DNA from: CALNYS01 sp964639935
GTDB taxonomy: Bacteria; Planctomycetota; Phycisphaerae; Phycisphaerales; UBA1924
Assembly (NCBI GenBank): GCA_964639935.1
Contig: CAZXGT010000002.1
Coordinates: forward strand, 1-64,000
Length of the DNA stretch: 64,000 bases
Reading direction: 5' to 3'
Each line of letters opens with the position of its first letter. Position 1 is the first letter of the stretch. Positions 50,118 to 58,942 of this stretch are shown here, piece after piece. Under the pieces are notes generated by a model that did not search any database, had not been told where the DNA came from, and saw nothing but the letters and a program-made list of their open reading frames with translations. Position numbers and translations under genes: made by a program.

Positions 50118-51245
50118 TCAGCGGCGGACGAAGCGGGAGACGTCGCCGCCCTCGGTGACGAGGTAGAGGTCGTCGCCGGACGGGTCGGGCATGATGACGT
50201 CGAAGAGGCCCGGTGTGGTGACGGTGGAGACGACGGCGCCGCGGGGATCGAGGGCGGTGAGGCGGTCGCCTGCGCGGACGAGGACGTTCTCGCCGACGAG
50301 GCCGACGACCTCGCCGGTGATGTCCTCGGCGGACCAGACTTCGTCGCCGGTGAGGGCGTCGAGACCGATCATGCCCTGCCCGGGGATCGCGAAGTAGGCG
50401 ACGCCGTCGATGAGCCGGAGCGGGACGTTCAGGGGAGCGGGCGTGCGGTAGCGCCAGAGGCGCTGGCCGTCGGCGGCGTTGAAGGCGTAGGCGGATTGAT
50501 CGCGGCTTGTGAAGGCGATGAGATCGCTGGCGGCGTCGGGCGCGCCGGCGGGGGCGCCGAAGACCTTGGCGCGAGCCGTGGCCGAGCCGGTCCGGGGGCG
50601 GAGGATGATGACGTCGCCCTCTGAGCTGACGACGCCGACGTTGTCGCCGACGGCGACGGGCGAGGCGTTGATGCTGCCAGAGAGCTGGTACTGCCATCGG
50701 CCGAGGCCGGTGCGGAGGTCGTGAGCGAGGACGCGTCCGGTGGTGGAGCCGAAGAAGGCGGCGCCGTCGGCGACAAGGGGCCTGGTGTTGACGACGAGGT
50801 CGAGGTTCTGGCGATCCAGGAGGTCGCCCGTCTCGATGCTCAGGACGTAGAGATCGACGTCGGAGGAAACGAGGGCCCGATCGCCGGTTCGCGCGAGCCC
50901 GGTGAAGCGTGTGAGCGGGGCGCCGAGGGTGGTGGACCAGCGGGATCGGCCGTCCTCGGTCTGGAGAAGCGAGACGACGTTGCCGGTTTCCTGGATGAGG
51001 ATGGCGTCGGTCTCAATGGCGGCGTGGCGGACGCGGGCGCCACGGGTCATGACGGCGGACCCGGTCCAGAGGAGGCGGTAGCCGATCTCGGCAAAGCCGT
51101 CGTGGTCGATGCGTTCGGTGAAGGCGCCGGCGGGGCGGCGGCCGCGGTCGCGGTCGCCTTCCGGCGCGCCGGTTCCGGCGCAGGCGGTGAGCGCGGACGC
51201 GGCGGCGAGCGCGGCGAGGGCGAGGCGAAGGCGGTTGGTGAACAT
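50118..51245 (-). CDS. PQQ-like beta-propeller lipoprotein (BamB-like)
   Basis: From the ATG at 51245 the 375-residue product has a lipoprotein signal with lipobox LTAC (ALTACAG). A beta-propeller follows, with repeats such as GRSRWSTTLGAPLTRFTGLA, GLGRWQYQLSGSINASPVAV, DGQRLWRYRTPAPLNVPLRL and LDALTGDEVWSAEDITGEVV. The W-rich PQQ-enzyme repeat pattern and length are like BamB, the outer-membrane beta-barrel assembly lipoprotein, but propellers of this type have other roles too. The open frame continues upstream without a sensible start. Confidence 0.8.
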   Translation of the reverse strand: MFTNRLRLALAALAAASALTACAGTGAPEGDRDRGRRPAGAFTERIDHDGFAEIGYRLLWTGSAVMTRGARVRHAAIETDAILIQETGNVVSLLQTEDGRSRWSTTLGAPLTRFTGLARTGDRALVSSDVDLYVLSIETGDLLDRQNLDLVVNTRPLVADGAAFFGSTTGRVLAHDLRTGLGRWQYQLSGSINASPVAVGDNVGVVSSEGDVIILRPRTGSATARAKVFGAPAGAPDAASDLIAFTSRDQSAYAFNAADGQRLWRYRTPAPLNVPLRLIDGVAYFAIPGQGMIGLDALTGDEVWSAEDITGEVVGLVGENVLVRAGDRLTALDPRGAVVSTVTTPGLFDVIMPDPSGDDLYLVTEGGDVSRFVRR

Positions 51246-51347
51246 CGTCGCGGACTCCTTGTCCCGGGGGTTCCGCAGTATCGAAGCGGGCGCGGGGGCG
51301 GTCAACCGAGTGGGTTTGGAAGGCGGAGGGAGGTCTATACTCGGCGA

Positions 51348-51941
51348 GTGTTCACGGGTCTTATCCAAGCGGTCGGGGTGGTGCGGAGCGCCGAGCCGTG
51401 CGCGGCGGGGCGGCGGCTGGTGATCGATCCGGCGGGTTGGGAGCACCGGCCGGCGGCGGGCGAATCGATCAGCGTGAGCGGCGCGTGCCTGACGCAGGCG
51501 GGCGAGTTCACGGGCGAGCTGGTCTTTGACGTCGTGCCCGAGACGCTCGCGAAGACGACGCTCGGCGGCTTGAGCCAGGGATCGCGGGTGAATCTGGAGC
51601 GGTCGCTGGCGGCGGGCGACCTGATCGGCGGGCACTTCGTGCAGGGGCACGTTGACGGCGTGGGGACCGTGGAACGGGTGGAGACCGAGGGCGAGTGGCG
51701 AGTGCGGATCGGGGCGCCGGAGGCGGTGGCGGGCTACCTGGTGGCCAAGGGTTCGATCGCGGTCGAAGGGGTTTCGCTCACGCTGGCGGCGGTCGATGGG
51801 GATTCGTTCGAGATCGCGCTGGTTCCGACGACGCTCGAGGAGACGACGCTTGACGCGCTTGCGGCCGGGGACCGGGTGAATCTCGAGGCGGACACGCTCG
51901 CGAAGACGGTGGCGACGCTTCTGGAGCGGCGGGGGCTTTAG
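51348..51941 (+). CDS. ribE: RibE, riboflavin synthase (alpha subunit)
   Basis: Riboflavin synthase dismutates two 6,7-dimethyl-8-ribityllumazine molecules. The 197 residues start at GTG 51348 (protein MFTGLIQAVGVVRSAEP) and contain the two lumazine-binding repeats. Repeat 1 has ESISVSGACLTQAGEFTGEL and LERSLAAGDLIGGHFVQGHV. Repeat 2 has SIAVEGVSLTLAAVDGDSFE and VPTTLEETTLDALAAGDRVN. Length is typical. No FMN riboswitch consensus is visible upstream. Its stop overlaps the convergent lpxA stop by 4 bp. Confidence 0.95.
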   Translation: MFTGLIQAVGVVRSAEPCAAGRRLVIDPAGWEHRPAAGESISVSGACLTQAGEFTGELVFDVVPETLAKTTLGGLSQGSRVNLERSLAAGDLIGGHFVQGHVDGVGTVERVETEGEWRVRIGAPEAVAGYLVAKGSIAVEGVSLTLAAVDGDSFEIALVPTTLEETTLDALAAGDRVNLEADTLAKTVATLLERRGL

Positions 51942-52780
51942 CGGCGGGCGAGATCGGCGGGGCCGAGGACTCCGCGGGCGCGCGGGGCGGGGGCGCGCAT
52001 GGCGGCGCGGATGAAGGCGGTGAACTGCGCGGCGGCGGGGCCGGTGGTGGCGGCCTCGGCCTGGTCGAGGGCGGATTCGAGCGTCCAGTCTGGCTGGCTC
52101 CGTCGGCGGTAGACGAGCCGGAAGGCGGTCTTGAGGTGGTCGAGCTCGTCGCGGGAAAAGCGGCCCGATCGGCGGAGTCCGACGCGATTGAGCCCGAGGA
52201 CGCCGGTGTTGGGGCCGTGGGCGACGAGGCAGCAGGGCGGGACGTGCTGCCCGACGCCGGCGCCGCCCTGGAGCATGCACATCTCGCCGATGTCGACGAA
52301 CTGGTGGATGAGGGCGAGGGCGGAGATGAAACAGCCTTGTCCGACGCGGACGTGCCCGGCGAGGCAGGCGCCGTTGGCGATGATGACGTTGCCCGCGATC
52401 TGGCAGTTGTGGCCGACGTGAGCGGCGGCCATGAGGTAGCAGCCGGCGCCGAGGCGGGTGGGGCCGGCGTCACCGGCGCCGCGGGAGACGGTCGCGCCTT
52501 CGCGGATGACGCAGCCGGGCCCGATCTCGACGGCGGCGGGTTGGGAGGGGTCGTACTTGAGGTCCTGGGGGTCGCCGCCGATGACGGCGCCGGGGTGGAT
52601 GTCGCAGGCGGCGGCGATGGAGGCGTCCTGGACGATGTGGGCGCCGGGGCGGAGGACGACGTCCTCGGCGATGGCGACTCGGGGGCCGACGGTGGCGCCG
52701 GGGCCGATGCGGGCGGAGGGGTGGACGTCGGCTTCCGGATCGACGTGGGCGGCGGGGTGGATGTGGCTCGTCGTCGGCAT
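51938..52780 (-). CDS. lpxA: LpxA, UDP-N-acetylglucosamine acyltransferase
   Basis: LpxA performs the first step of lipid A synthesis, using acyl-ACP. The 280 residues form a left-handed beta-helix of hexapeptide repeats (IHPAAHVDPEADVHPSARIG; VIIANGACLAGHVRVGQGCF). The conserved GGDPQDLKY and catalytic-His region MAAAHVGHNCQIAGNV are present. The C-terminal helical part has NRVGLRRSGRFSRDELDHLK, typical of LpxA. The Phycisphaerae-like background and lpxK nearby agree. It is convergent with ribE. Confidence 0.93.
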   Translation of the reverse strand: MPTTSHIHPAAHVDPEADVHPSARIGPGATVGPRVAIAEDVVLRPGAHIVQDASIAAACDIHPGAVIGGDPQDLKYDPSQPAAVEIGPGCVIREGATVSRGAGDAGPTRLGAGCYLMAAAHVGHNCQIAGNVIIANGACLAGHVRVGQGCFISALALIHQFVDIGEMCMLQGGAGVGQHVPPCCLVAHGPNTGVLGLNRVGLRRSGRFSRDELDHLKTAFRLVYRRRSQPDWTLESALDQAEAATTGPAAAQFTAFIRAAMRAPAPRARGVLGPADLARR

Positions 52781-52822
52781 CGGCGCTCCGCGGGATCGGA
52801 CGCGGAGTGTACCGGGGGCGGC

Positions 52823-54091
52823 TCAGGCGGCGGAGACGGCGGGCGTCGAGGCCGCGGGGGCGGTCTGGTCGCGGGCGATGGCGATGGCGGTGATGTCGTC
52901 GACCTGGTGGAGGGAGCCGGAGTGGGCGTCGACGCGCGCGGCGAGCTCGAGGAAAGCCTCGCGGAGCGAGCCGCTGGCGGCGCGGCTCTCGCACAGCCGG
53001 GAGAAGTGGTCGAGGTAGTGCGTGGTCGGGAGGCGGCGGGAGAAGCCTGACTCGCCGGCGTCGGGGGCGTCGGGGAAGGCGGTCTCGAAGCCGTCGGAGT
53101 AGAGGATCAGGGCTTCGTTTCCGGCGAGCGTGAACTCGACCTCCTGGAACTCGACGCCGGGGAAGACGCCGAGGAGCGGGCCGTCGGTCTCGATCGCGCG
53201 GGATCGCTCGGGGCCGACGATCATGGGCGGCGGGTGGCCGGCGCCGGCGAAGCGGACGCGCATCGTCGCGGTGTCGAGGACGCCGTAGGCGGCGGTCAGG
53301 AAGCGGTCGGAGGGGAGATTCCCGGCGATAAGGGCGTCGTTGCAGCCCTGGAGGACCTCCGCGGGAGGGACGATGCGGTACTCGCCGCCGGTGATCTCCT
53401 TCATGCTCATGCCGTGGGAGAGGACCATGGTCATGAGCGCGGCGGGGACGCCGTGGCCGACGGCGTCGGCGATGAAGAAGCCGACGTGCGTCTCGTCGAG
53501 GCGGACGATGTCGTAGATGTCGCCTGAGACGTAGCCGCAGGGCCGGAAGAGTGCGGCGATCTCGACGCCGGGGCATTCGGGGAGGCGCTTGGGCATGAAC
53601 TCGCGCTGGACGCGGGCGGCGAGCTGGAGCTCCTCGCGGATCTGGGTCATCTCCCGCTCGAGACCGGACTGGCTTCGCCTGAGGGCGTCGTGCTCGTGGA
53701 GGAGCGCGGTGGTTCCTCGGTGGCGGAGGATCAGGGCGCTGAGCGCGATGGCGAGCTCGCGCGGGGAGAAATCGGCCGGGAGAGAGACGACGCCGGCCCC
53801 GAGTCGCGCGAGCTGCGAGAGCCGATCGGGGTCCGCGATGACGGCGATGGTCTTGCGGAGGTCGTCGATGCGGTCGACGAGCTTGAAGAGCGAGGCGAGG
53901 TCGTCGCCCGGGAGGATGAGGGTGAGATCAGCCGAGGGGGCCGATCGGGCGGGCCGATCGATGCGGAAGCGAGGCCTGGGCGCGGCGCGCTCCGGCCAGG
54001 CGTCCTCGATGTTGCGGATCAGGGCGGGCGGCTGGTCCGCGCCCGGCTCGGCGAGGTTCAGTAGTGAGACGGTCGCTGATCCGCTGCCCAT
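52823..54091 (-). CDS. PP2C (SpoIIE/RsbU-type) phosphatase with N-terminal pseudo-receiver-like region
   Basis: I start at ATG 54091 (GGGGG 7-10 nt upstream), giving 422 residues. The C-terminal catalytic domain has all metal motifs: VSGDIYDIVRLDETHVGFFI, ADAVGHGVPAALMTMVLSHG, AGAGHPPPMIVG, LILYSDGFETAF and QVDDITAIAIA. A linker coiled coil (LEREMTQIREELQLAARVQR) precedes it. The N-terminal about 130 residues resemble a receiver fold (LTLILPGDDLASLFKLVDRI; LGAGVVSLPADFSPRELAIA) but lack the conserved phospho-acceptor pattern. Such RsbU-like proteins usually control anti-anti-sigma or stress pathways; no partner is adjacent. Confidence 0.88.
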   Translation of the reverse strand: MGSGSATVSLLNLAEPGADQPPALIRNIEDAWPERAAPRPRFRIDRPARSAPSADLTLILPGDDLASLFKLVDRIDDLRKTIAVIADPDRLSQLARLGAGVVSLPADFSPRELAIALSALILRHRGTTALLHEHDALRRSQSGLEREMTQIREELQLAARVQREFMPKRLPECPGVEIAALFRPCGYVSGDIYDIVRLDETHVGFFIADAVGHGVPAALMTMVLSHGMSMKEITGGEYRIVPPAEVLQGCNDALIAGNLPSDRFLTAAYGVLDTATMRVRFAGAGHPPPMIVGPERSRAIETDGPLLGVFPGVEFQEVEFTLAGNEALILYSDGFETAFPDAPDAGESGFSRRLPTTHYLDHFSRLCESRAASGSLREAFLELAARVDAHSGSLHQVDDITAIAIARDQTAPAASTPAVSAA

Positions 54092-54144
54092 GGATGTCCC
54101 CCGGCCGGCCCGCTTGATCGGGTGGGCGAACGGGCAGCATCGGT

Positions 54145-54693
54145 TCAGCGCGCGAGCCGCTTGAGGGCGTCGAGGTCGAACTCGATGGCGTCTCCGGGCT
54201 CGAGGCCGAGCCTCTCCCACGTCCCGCCGGCGGTTTCAAGGACGAAGGTCGCTCTGTACCGGCTGGGGTATCGCTCGAGACGGGCGTTGTACTGCCAGTC
54301 GGTTTCGCCGGGCTGTCTGGGCGGCTCGACCTCCATGGTGTAGATCGAGAGCACCCTTCCCCTGGAATCGAGGTAGGCGATGTCGATGGGCACAAGGCAG
54401 TCGCGCATGACGAACTGGCGGTAGCCGGGCTGCGGGAAGATGAAGAGCATGCCGCCGCGAGGGTCGATCTTCTCGCGTCCGCCGAGGCCCCTGATGATGG
54501 CGTCGGACTCGTAGGCGAGTTCGATGTCGAAGCGCTCGCCGGCGATGACGATCGGGGCGGTCGGGAGGCCGCTCTCGGCGACGGGCGGGGAGGCGTCCGC
54601 GGCGCCCGCGGCGCTCGGCTTGTCGGCGGCGTCGCAGGCGACGAGCGCGAGCGTCGCGAGGGCCAGAACCGTCATGCGCCGCGCAGAAGCCAT
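54145..54693 (-). CDS. DUF192 lipoprotein
   Basis: The 182-residue product has a lipoprotein signal with lipobox LVAC (TLALVACDAAD) and a C-terminal DUF192 domain: FDIELAYESDAIIRGLGGRE, GMLFIFPQPGYRQFVMRDCL, VPIDIAYLDSRGRVLSIYTM, and FVLETAGGTWERLGLEPGD. The DUF192 family is a small beta-rich fold without assigned reaction. The gene start overlaps the gluQ stop by 22 nt in a different frame, so both are probably cotranscribed. Confidence 0.9.
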   Translation of the reverse strand: MASARRMTVLALATLALVACDAADKPSAAGAADASPPVAESGLPTAPIVIAGERFDIELAYESDAIIRGLGGREKIDPRGGMLFIFPQPGYRQFVMRDCLVPIDIAYLDSRGRVLSIYTMEVEPPRQPGETDWQYNARLERYPSRYRATFVLETAGGTWERLGLEPGDAIEFDLDALKRLAR

Positions 54694-55688
54694 CGTTCGT
54701 TCTCCTCGGTGAAGATCGCGGGGACCGGCGGCATCCTATCGAGGGTGAAGGCGGCGGCGAACTCCTCGGCGGTCATCGGCTCGGGCGCCTCCGTCACGCC
54801 CGACCACGCGGCGAGGAGGCCGATGACGCGCTCGGCGGGGACGCCCTCGTCCGTTCGGTAGCGTTCAAGTCTTGTGTCCCCGTGGCGTTTGGCGAGGCGG
54901 CGGCCGTCGGGTCCAAGAACAAGCGGGATGTGGGTGTAGGCCGGATCGGGCGACATGGCCAGCGCGCGTCGGAGGAGGATCTGCCGGGCGGTGGAGGGGA
55001 GCAGATCATCGCCTCTGACGACCTGCGTGACGCCCTGGCGGTGGTCGTCGACGGTGACGGCGAGCTGATAGCTGGGCTCCGATCGTTTGGTCCAGATGAC
55101 GAAGTCTCCGACCGTGCGGGCGACGTTCTCGGAGAAGGGGCCGGTGAAGCGATCGGTGAAGGAAACGGTCAGATCCGGAGCGATGAAGCGCCAGTTCGAG
55201 CCGGCGTCTGTGAAGGCGGCGGGCGGGCGAGCCGGGCGCAGGTGCGGGGGGTAGGCGGGGGGCTCCTCGCCGGCGTGCGGGGCGGAAGCGGCCTGGTCGA
55301 TCTCCTTGCGGGTCAGCTTGCAGGGATAGGCCCGTCCTGCGGCGGCGAGGCGGCGGATGGCCTCCCGACAGGGGCCGAGATCGGACGCCTGATGGGGCGT
55401 CTGCTCGTCCCAGTCGATGCCGAGCCAGCGGAGGGCGCTCGCGATGGCGCCGGCGGCCTCGGGCTTGACGCGGGGGCCGTTGAGGTCTTCGAGGCGATAG
55501 ATGATTTTCCAGCCTCGGGTTCGGGCGAGCGCCCAGTTGACGAGGAAGGTGCGGGCGTTCCCGAGGTGAAGGGCTCCGGTTGGCGAGGGAGCGAGACGGG
55601 TGACGTCTGTCGGCGGGGCGCCCGGGGTCGTGATCGGGACGGGGGAAGGTCCGGATTGCGTGTCTCTTGGGGTTGACGCGGGAGTCAC
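54672..55688 (-). CDS. gluQ: GluQ-RS, glutamyl-queuosine tRNA(Asp) synthetase
   Basis: GluQ-RS is a GluRS paralogue lacking the anticodon-binding domain; it attaches glutamate to queuosine of tRNA-Asp. The 338-residue catalytic-domain-only protein has the HIGH-type motif LAPSPTGALHLGNARTFLVN, YRLEDLNGPRVKPEAAGAIA, VVRGDDLLPSTARQILLRRA, and the KMSKS-type GRRLAKRHGD. Only one Cys of the usual zinc site remains (AYPCKLTRKEI). I chose the GTG at 55688; the true start may be slightly downstream, since GGAG is 15 nt away. Queuosine salvage or synthesis genes other than a PTPS-like protein are not in the window. Confidence 0.9.
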   Translation of the reverse strand: MTPASTPRDTQSGPSPVPITTPGAPPTDVTRLAPSPTGALHLGNARTFLVNWALARTRGWKIIYRLEDLNGPRVKPEAAGAIASALRWLGIDWDEQTPHQASDLGPCREAIRRLAAAGRAYPCKLTRKEIDQAASAPHAGEEPPAYPPHLRPARPPAAFTDAGSNWRFIAPDLTVSFTDRFTGPFSENVARTVGDFVIWTKRSEPSYQLAVTVDDHRQGVTQVVRGDDLLPSTARQILLRRALAMSPDPAYTHIPLVLGPDGRRLAKRHGDTRLERYRTDEGVPAERVIGLLAAWSGVTEAPEPMTAEEFAAAFTLDRMPPVPAIFTEENERWLLRGA

Positions 55689-55775
55689 ACGGCGGAAGAT
55701 ACCACTCCCGGCCCTTCGCTCGCGCGGCTTGTATCTGCGGGGAAGAGGGACCGGCCCGCAGGGACGGAGAGCTTC

Positions 55776-56054
55776 ATGACCACGCTGAGCGAGAACGAGA
55801 TTCAGACCCGGCTCGAGGACCTTCCGGAATGGACCGAGTCGAGTGGCTCGATCCAGCGGACGTACCTGTTCAACGACTTCGAGGACTCGATGGCGTTCGT
55901 GAACCGGGTGGCGGAGCTCGCCGAGGCGGCGCAGCACCATCCGGACATCCTGATTCGCTACTCGAAGGTGACGCTGACATTGAGCACGCACGACGCGGGC
56001 GGGATCACGGAGAAGGACTTCGATCTCGCGAAGAAGGCGGATCAGGCGGCCTGA
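55776..56054 (+). CDS. Pterin-4-alpha-carbinolamine dehydratase
   Basis: This enzyme dehydrates 4a-hydroxytetrahydropterin. The 92 residues show the family's core: LEDLPEWTESSGSIQRTYLF, then FEDSMAFVNRVAELAEAAQH followed by HPDILIRYSKVTLTLSTHDA and GGITEKDFDLAKKAD. The His-His-Pro catalytic cluster is present. It starts 87 bp from the divergent gluQ. In bacteria lacking phenylalanine hydroxylase its substrate is uncertain. Confidence 0.94.
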   Translation: MTTLSENEIQTRLEDLPEWTESSGSIQRTYLFNDFEDSMAFVNRVAELAEAAQHHPDILIRYSKVTLTLSTHDAGGITEKDFDLAKKADQAA

Positions 56055-56371
56055 GGGTTCCCGGTTTTTTCGGCGCTCTGACGAGACGCGGCGATGCTGA
56101 GCGTCCGCTCATCGTGCGCGGATAGAGTCAATCTGCGCTTTCGCCGGGGTCTGCCGAATCGGCAGCACGCTGCCCGGGCGGGCGCCTCGTGTCCCGGATG
56201 CGCGGGAATCGAAGTGCATTCGGTTGTTGATTCTGGCCGATGAGGGCCGGATTGAGGTGTCCGCGAGGGTTTCGACCCGGTGGAGCGCTTGGGCCTGCGG
56301 CTTGCGTAGAGTTATGGGTCACAGCGCTGGGCGGGCTTCGACGTCCGGCGAAGCAGACGGGGAACACAGTC
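56055..56371 (+). other. 317-bp region upstream of clpC (no gene seen)
   Basis: No convincing reading frame or RNA gene is visible. The stretch contains a TTTTTT tract just after the dehydratase stop (near 56065-56070) and two TAGAGT hexamers (around 56123 and 56309) that could be -10 elements, but neither has a good -35 at the correct spacing. The clpC promoter is expected here. GGGGAA precedes the clpC ATG. Confidence 0.4.
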
Positions 56372-58915
56372 ATGTTTGAACGCTTTACCGATCGAGCCCG
56401 CAAGGTCATGGCCCTGGCCAATCAGGAGGCCCAGCGGTTCAACCACGAATACATCGGGACGGAGCACATCCTGCTCGGTCTCGTCAAGGAAGGCTCCGGC
56501 GTCGGGGCGAACGTGCTGAAGAACCTGAGCGTGGATCTTCGCAAGGTTCGCCTGGAGGTCGAGAAGCTCGTCAAGAGCGGGCCCGAGATGGTGACGATGG
56601 GCAAGCTCCCGCAGACGCCGCGGGCGAAGAAGGTCATCGAGTTCGCCATCGAGGAGGCCCGGAACCTCAACCACAACTACGTCGGCACCGAGCACCTGCT
56701 GCTCGGGCTCCTTCGCGAGCACGATGGGGTTGCGGCGCAGGTGCTCATGAACCTCGGGCTGAAGCTCGAGGAGGTCCGCGAGGAGGTGCTGAATCTTCTG
56801 GGCGCGGGCGTGGACACCGACGAGGGCGAGCCGGCAACGGCCGGGGCGAGCCCGTCGGGGGCCGAGCGTCGCGGGAAGAGCAAGACGCCGGCGCTTGACA
56901 GCTTCGGTCGCGATCTGACGGAGCTCGCTCGCGAGGGTCAGCTCGATCCGGTGATCGGGCGAGCTGGAGAGATCGAGCGCGTGCTGCAGATCCTCTGCCG
57001 CCGGACGAAGAACAACCCGGTGTTGCTGGGCGAGGCGGGCGTCGGGAAGACGGCGATCGTCGAGGGTCTGGCGCAGCGGATCATCGCCAACGACGTGCCT
57101 GAGATCCTGCACGAGCAGCGGATCGTGGTGCTGGACTTGGCGATGATGGTCGCGGGCACGAAGTACCGCGGTCAGTTCGAGGAGCGGATCAAGGCGGTGA
57201 TGAACGAGGTCCGCCGCGCGAAGGACGTGATCCTCTTCATCGACGAGCTGCACACGCTGGTGGGCGCCGGCGGCGCGGAGGGGGCGATCGACGCGTCGAA
57301 CGTGCTCAAGCCCGCGCTGGCTCGCGGTGAGATCCAGTGCATCGGCGCGACGACGTTCGATGAGTACCGCAAGTACATCGAGAAGGACGCGGCGCTGGTT
57401 CGCCGCTTCCAGCCGATCGCGGTTGATCCCCCGAGCAAGGAGCAGGCGATCGAGATTCTCAAGGGTCTCCGCGATCGCTACGAGGCGCACCACCGGGTGA
57501 CGATCTCGGACGAAGCGCTGGTGCAGTCTGTGGAGCTCTCGGACCGGTACATCACAGGCCGCGTGCAGCCCGACAAGGCGATCGACGTGATCGACGAGGC
57601 GGGCGCCCGGGTGCGGCTCAAGTCGATGACCAAGCCGCCTGACCTCGCGGCGATCGAGGAGAAGATCGAGCACCTCGCGGTCGAGAAGGACGAGGCGGTC
57701 AAGGGGGCGGACTACGAGCGCGCCGCCGAGCTGCGCGATCAGGCCGAGAAGCTCCGCAAGGAGAAGGAAAAGATCCAGGAGGAGTGGAAGAAGAAGTCGT
57801 CGGAGATCAACGGCGCCGTGGATGAGGACATCATCGCGGAAGTCGTGTCGAAGATGACGGGCGTTCCGCTTCAGCGCCTGGCGAAGGAAGAGGCTCAGCG
57901 GCTCTTGCAGCTCGAGGACGAGCTTCACAAGAAGGTCGTCAGTCAGGACGAGGCGATCAAGGCGATCGCGAAGGCGATCCGCCGGGCTCGCGCCGGGCTG
58001 AAGGATCCGCGTCGCCCGATGGGCTCGTTCATCTTCGTGGGCCCGTCCGGCGTCGGGAAGACGCTGCTCTCCAAGGCGCTGGCGTCGTTCATGTTCGGCG
58101 ATGAGGACGCGCTGATCCACCTCGACATGAGCGAGTACATGGAGAAGCACAACGTCTCGCGTCTGGTCGGCGCGCCTCCCGGGTACGTCGGCTATGAGGA
58201 AGGCGGGCAGCTCACGGAGCAGATCCGCCGGCGCCCGTACTCGGTGGTGCTCTTTGACGAGATCGAGAAGGCCCACCCCGACGTCTTCAACATGCTGCTT
58301 CAGATCATGGAAGAGGGCCGCCTGACCGACTCCTTCGGCCGGAACGTGGATTTCCGCAACACCGTGCTGATCATGACGTCGAACATCGGCGCGGACCTGA
58401 TCAAGGGCGGCGGCGGCTTCGGTTTCGGCAAGAAGGACACGGAGACCAACTTCACCAGCATCAAGGACGTGCTGATGAAGGAGATCGAGCGGTTCTTCCG
58501 CCCCGAGTTCATCAACCGGCTCGACGACGTCATCGTGTTCCGTCCGCTCACGAAGGACGACCTCGTGACGATCGTCGAGTACGAGACGGCGAAGGTTCGC
58601 GAGCGCATCGAGGAGCGCGGGCACCAGTTCGAGATCGATCAGAAGGCCAAGGATTTCCTGATCGAGAAGGGCTACAACCCGGACTTCGGCGCCCGCCCGC
58701 TGCGTCGCGCGATCGGCACCTTCATCGAGGACCCGATCTCGGAGATGCTCCTGGCCGGCGACATCGACGTCGCGTCCAAGATCACGGTGACCCACGAGGA
58801 GGGGAAGGATCACCTCCGCTTCGAGAACGAGCCTCTGCCCGAGCCCGAGAAGAAGACGGCCGAGGAGAAGAAGGAAGAGCCTGCGGCGTCGTCGTCGGGC
58901 GATTCTGAGAGCTGA
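56372..58915 (+). CDS. clpC: ClpC, AAA+ protease regulatory ATPase
   Basis: ClpC unfolds substrates for ClpP. From the ATG at 56372 it has 847 residues. The N-domain repeats are MFERFTDRARKVMALANQEA with FNHEYIGTEHILLGLVKEGS, and a second copy around LNHNYVGTEHLLLGLLREHD. The D1 AAA+ has Walker A GEAGVGKTA and sensor GATTFDEYRKYIEKDAALVR. The UVR/middle region has KGADYERAAELRDQAEKLRK, and D2 has GPSGVGKTLLSKALASFMFG. The C-terminal sensor-2 region has NPDFGARPLRRAIGTFIEDP. The tail is acidic. No mcsA/mcsB or ctsR is adjacent. Confidence 0.97.
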   Translation: MFERFTDRARKVMALANQEAQRFNHEYIGTEHILLGLVKEGSGVGANVLKNLSVDLRKVRLEVEKLVKSGPEMVTMGKLPQTPRAKKVIEFAIEEARNLNHNYVGTEHLLLGLLREHDGVAAQVLMNLGLKLEEVREEVLNLLGAGVDTDEGEPATAGASPSGAERRGKSKTPALDSFGRDLTELAREGQLDPVIGRAGEIERVLQILCRRTKNNPVLLGEAGVGKTAIVEGLAQRIIANDVPEILHEQRIVVLDLAMMVAGTKYRGQFEERIKAVMNEVRRAKDVILFIDELHTLVGAGGAEGAIDASNVLKPALARGEIQCIGATTFDEYRKYIEKDAALVRRFQPIAVDPPSKEQAIEILKGLRDRYEAHHRVTISDEALVQSVELSDRYITGRVQPDKAIDVIDEAGARVRLKSMTKPPDLAAIEEKIEHLAVEKDEAVKGADYERAAELRDQAEKLRKEKEKIQEEWKKKSSEINGAVDEDIIAEVVSKMTGVPLQRLAKEEAQRLLQLEDELHKKVVSQDEAIKAIAKAIRRARAGLKDPRRPMGSFIFVGPSGVGKTLLSKALASFMFGDEDALIHLDMSEYMEKHNVSRLVGAPPGYVGYEEGGQLTEQIRRRPYSVVLFDEIEKAHPDVFNMLLQIMEEGRLTDSFGRNVDFRNTVLIMTSNIGADLIKGGGGFGFGKKDTETNFTSIKDVLMKEIERFFRPEFINRLDDVIVFRPLTKDDLVTIVEYETAKVRERIEERGHQFEIDQKAKDFLIEKGYNPDFGARPLRRAIGTFIEDPISEMLLAGDIDVASKITVTHEEGKDHLRFENEPLPEPEKKTAEEKKEEPAASSSGDSES

Positions 58916-58942
58916 TCCCCCCTGCCGCTTGAAATCGATTCA

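Noticed and set aside
51246..51347. FMN riboswitch before ribE
   Set aside because: The short region between the beta-propeller gene and ribE lacks the conserved RFN-element sequence and is too short for the full structure.
56312..58813. Minus-strand open frame of 833 codons opposite clpC
   Set aside because: Antisense shadow of a strongly conserved gene; no domain, signal or ribosome-binding site supports it.
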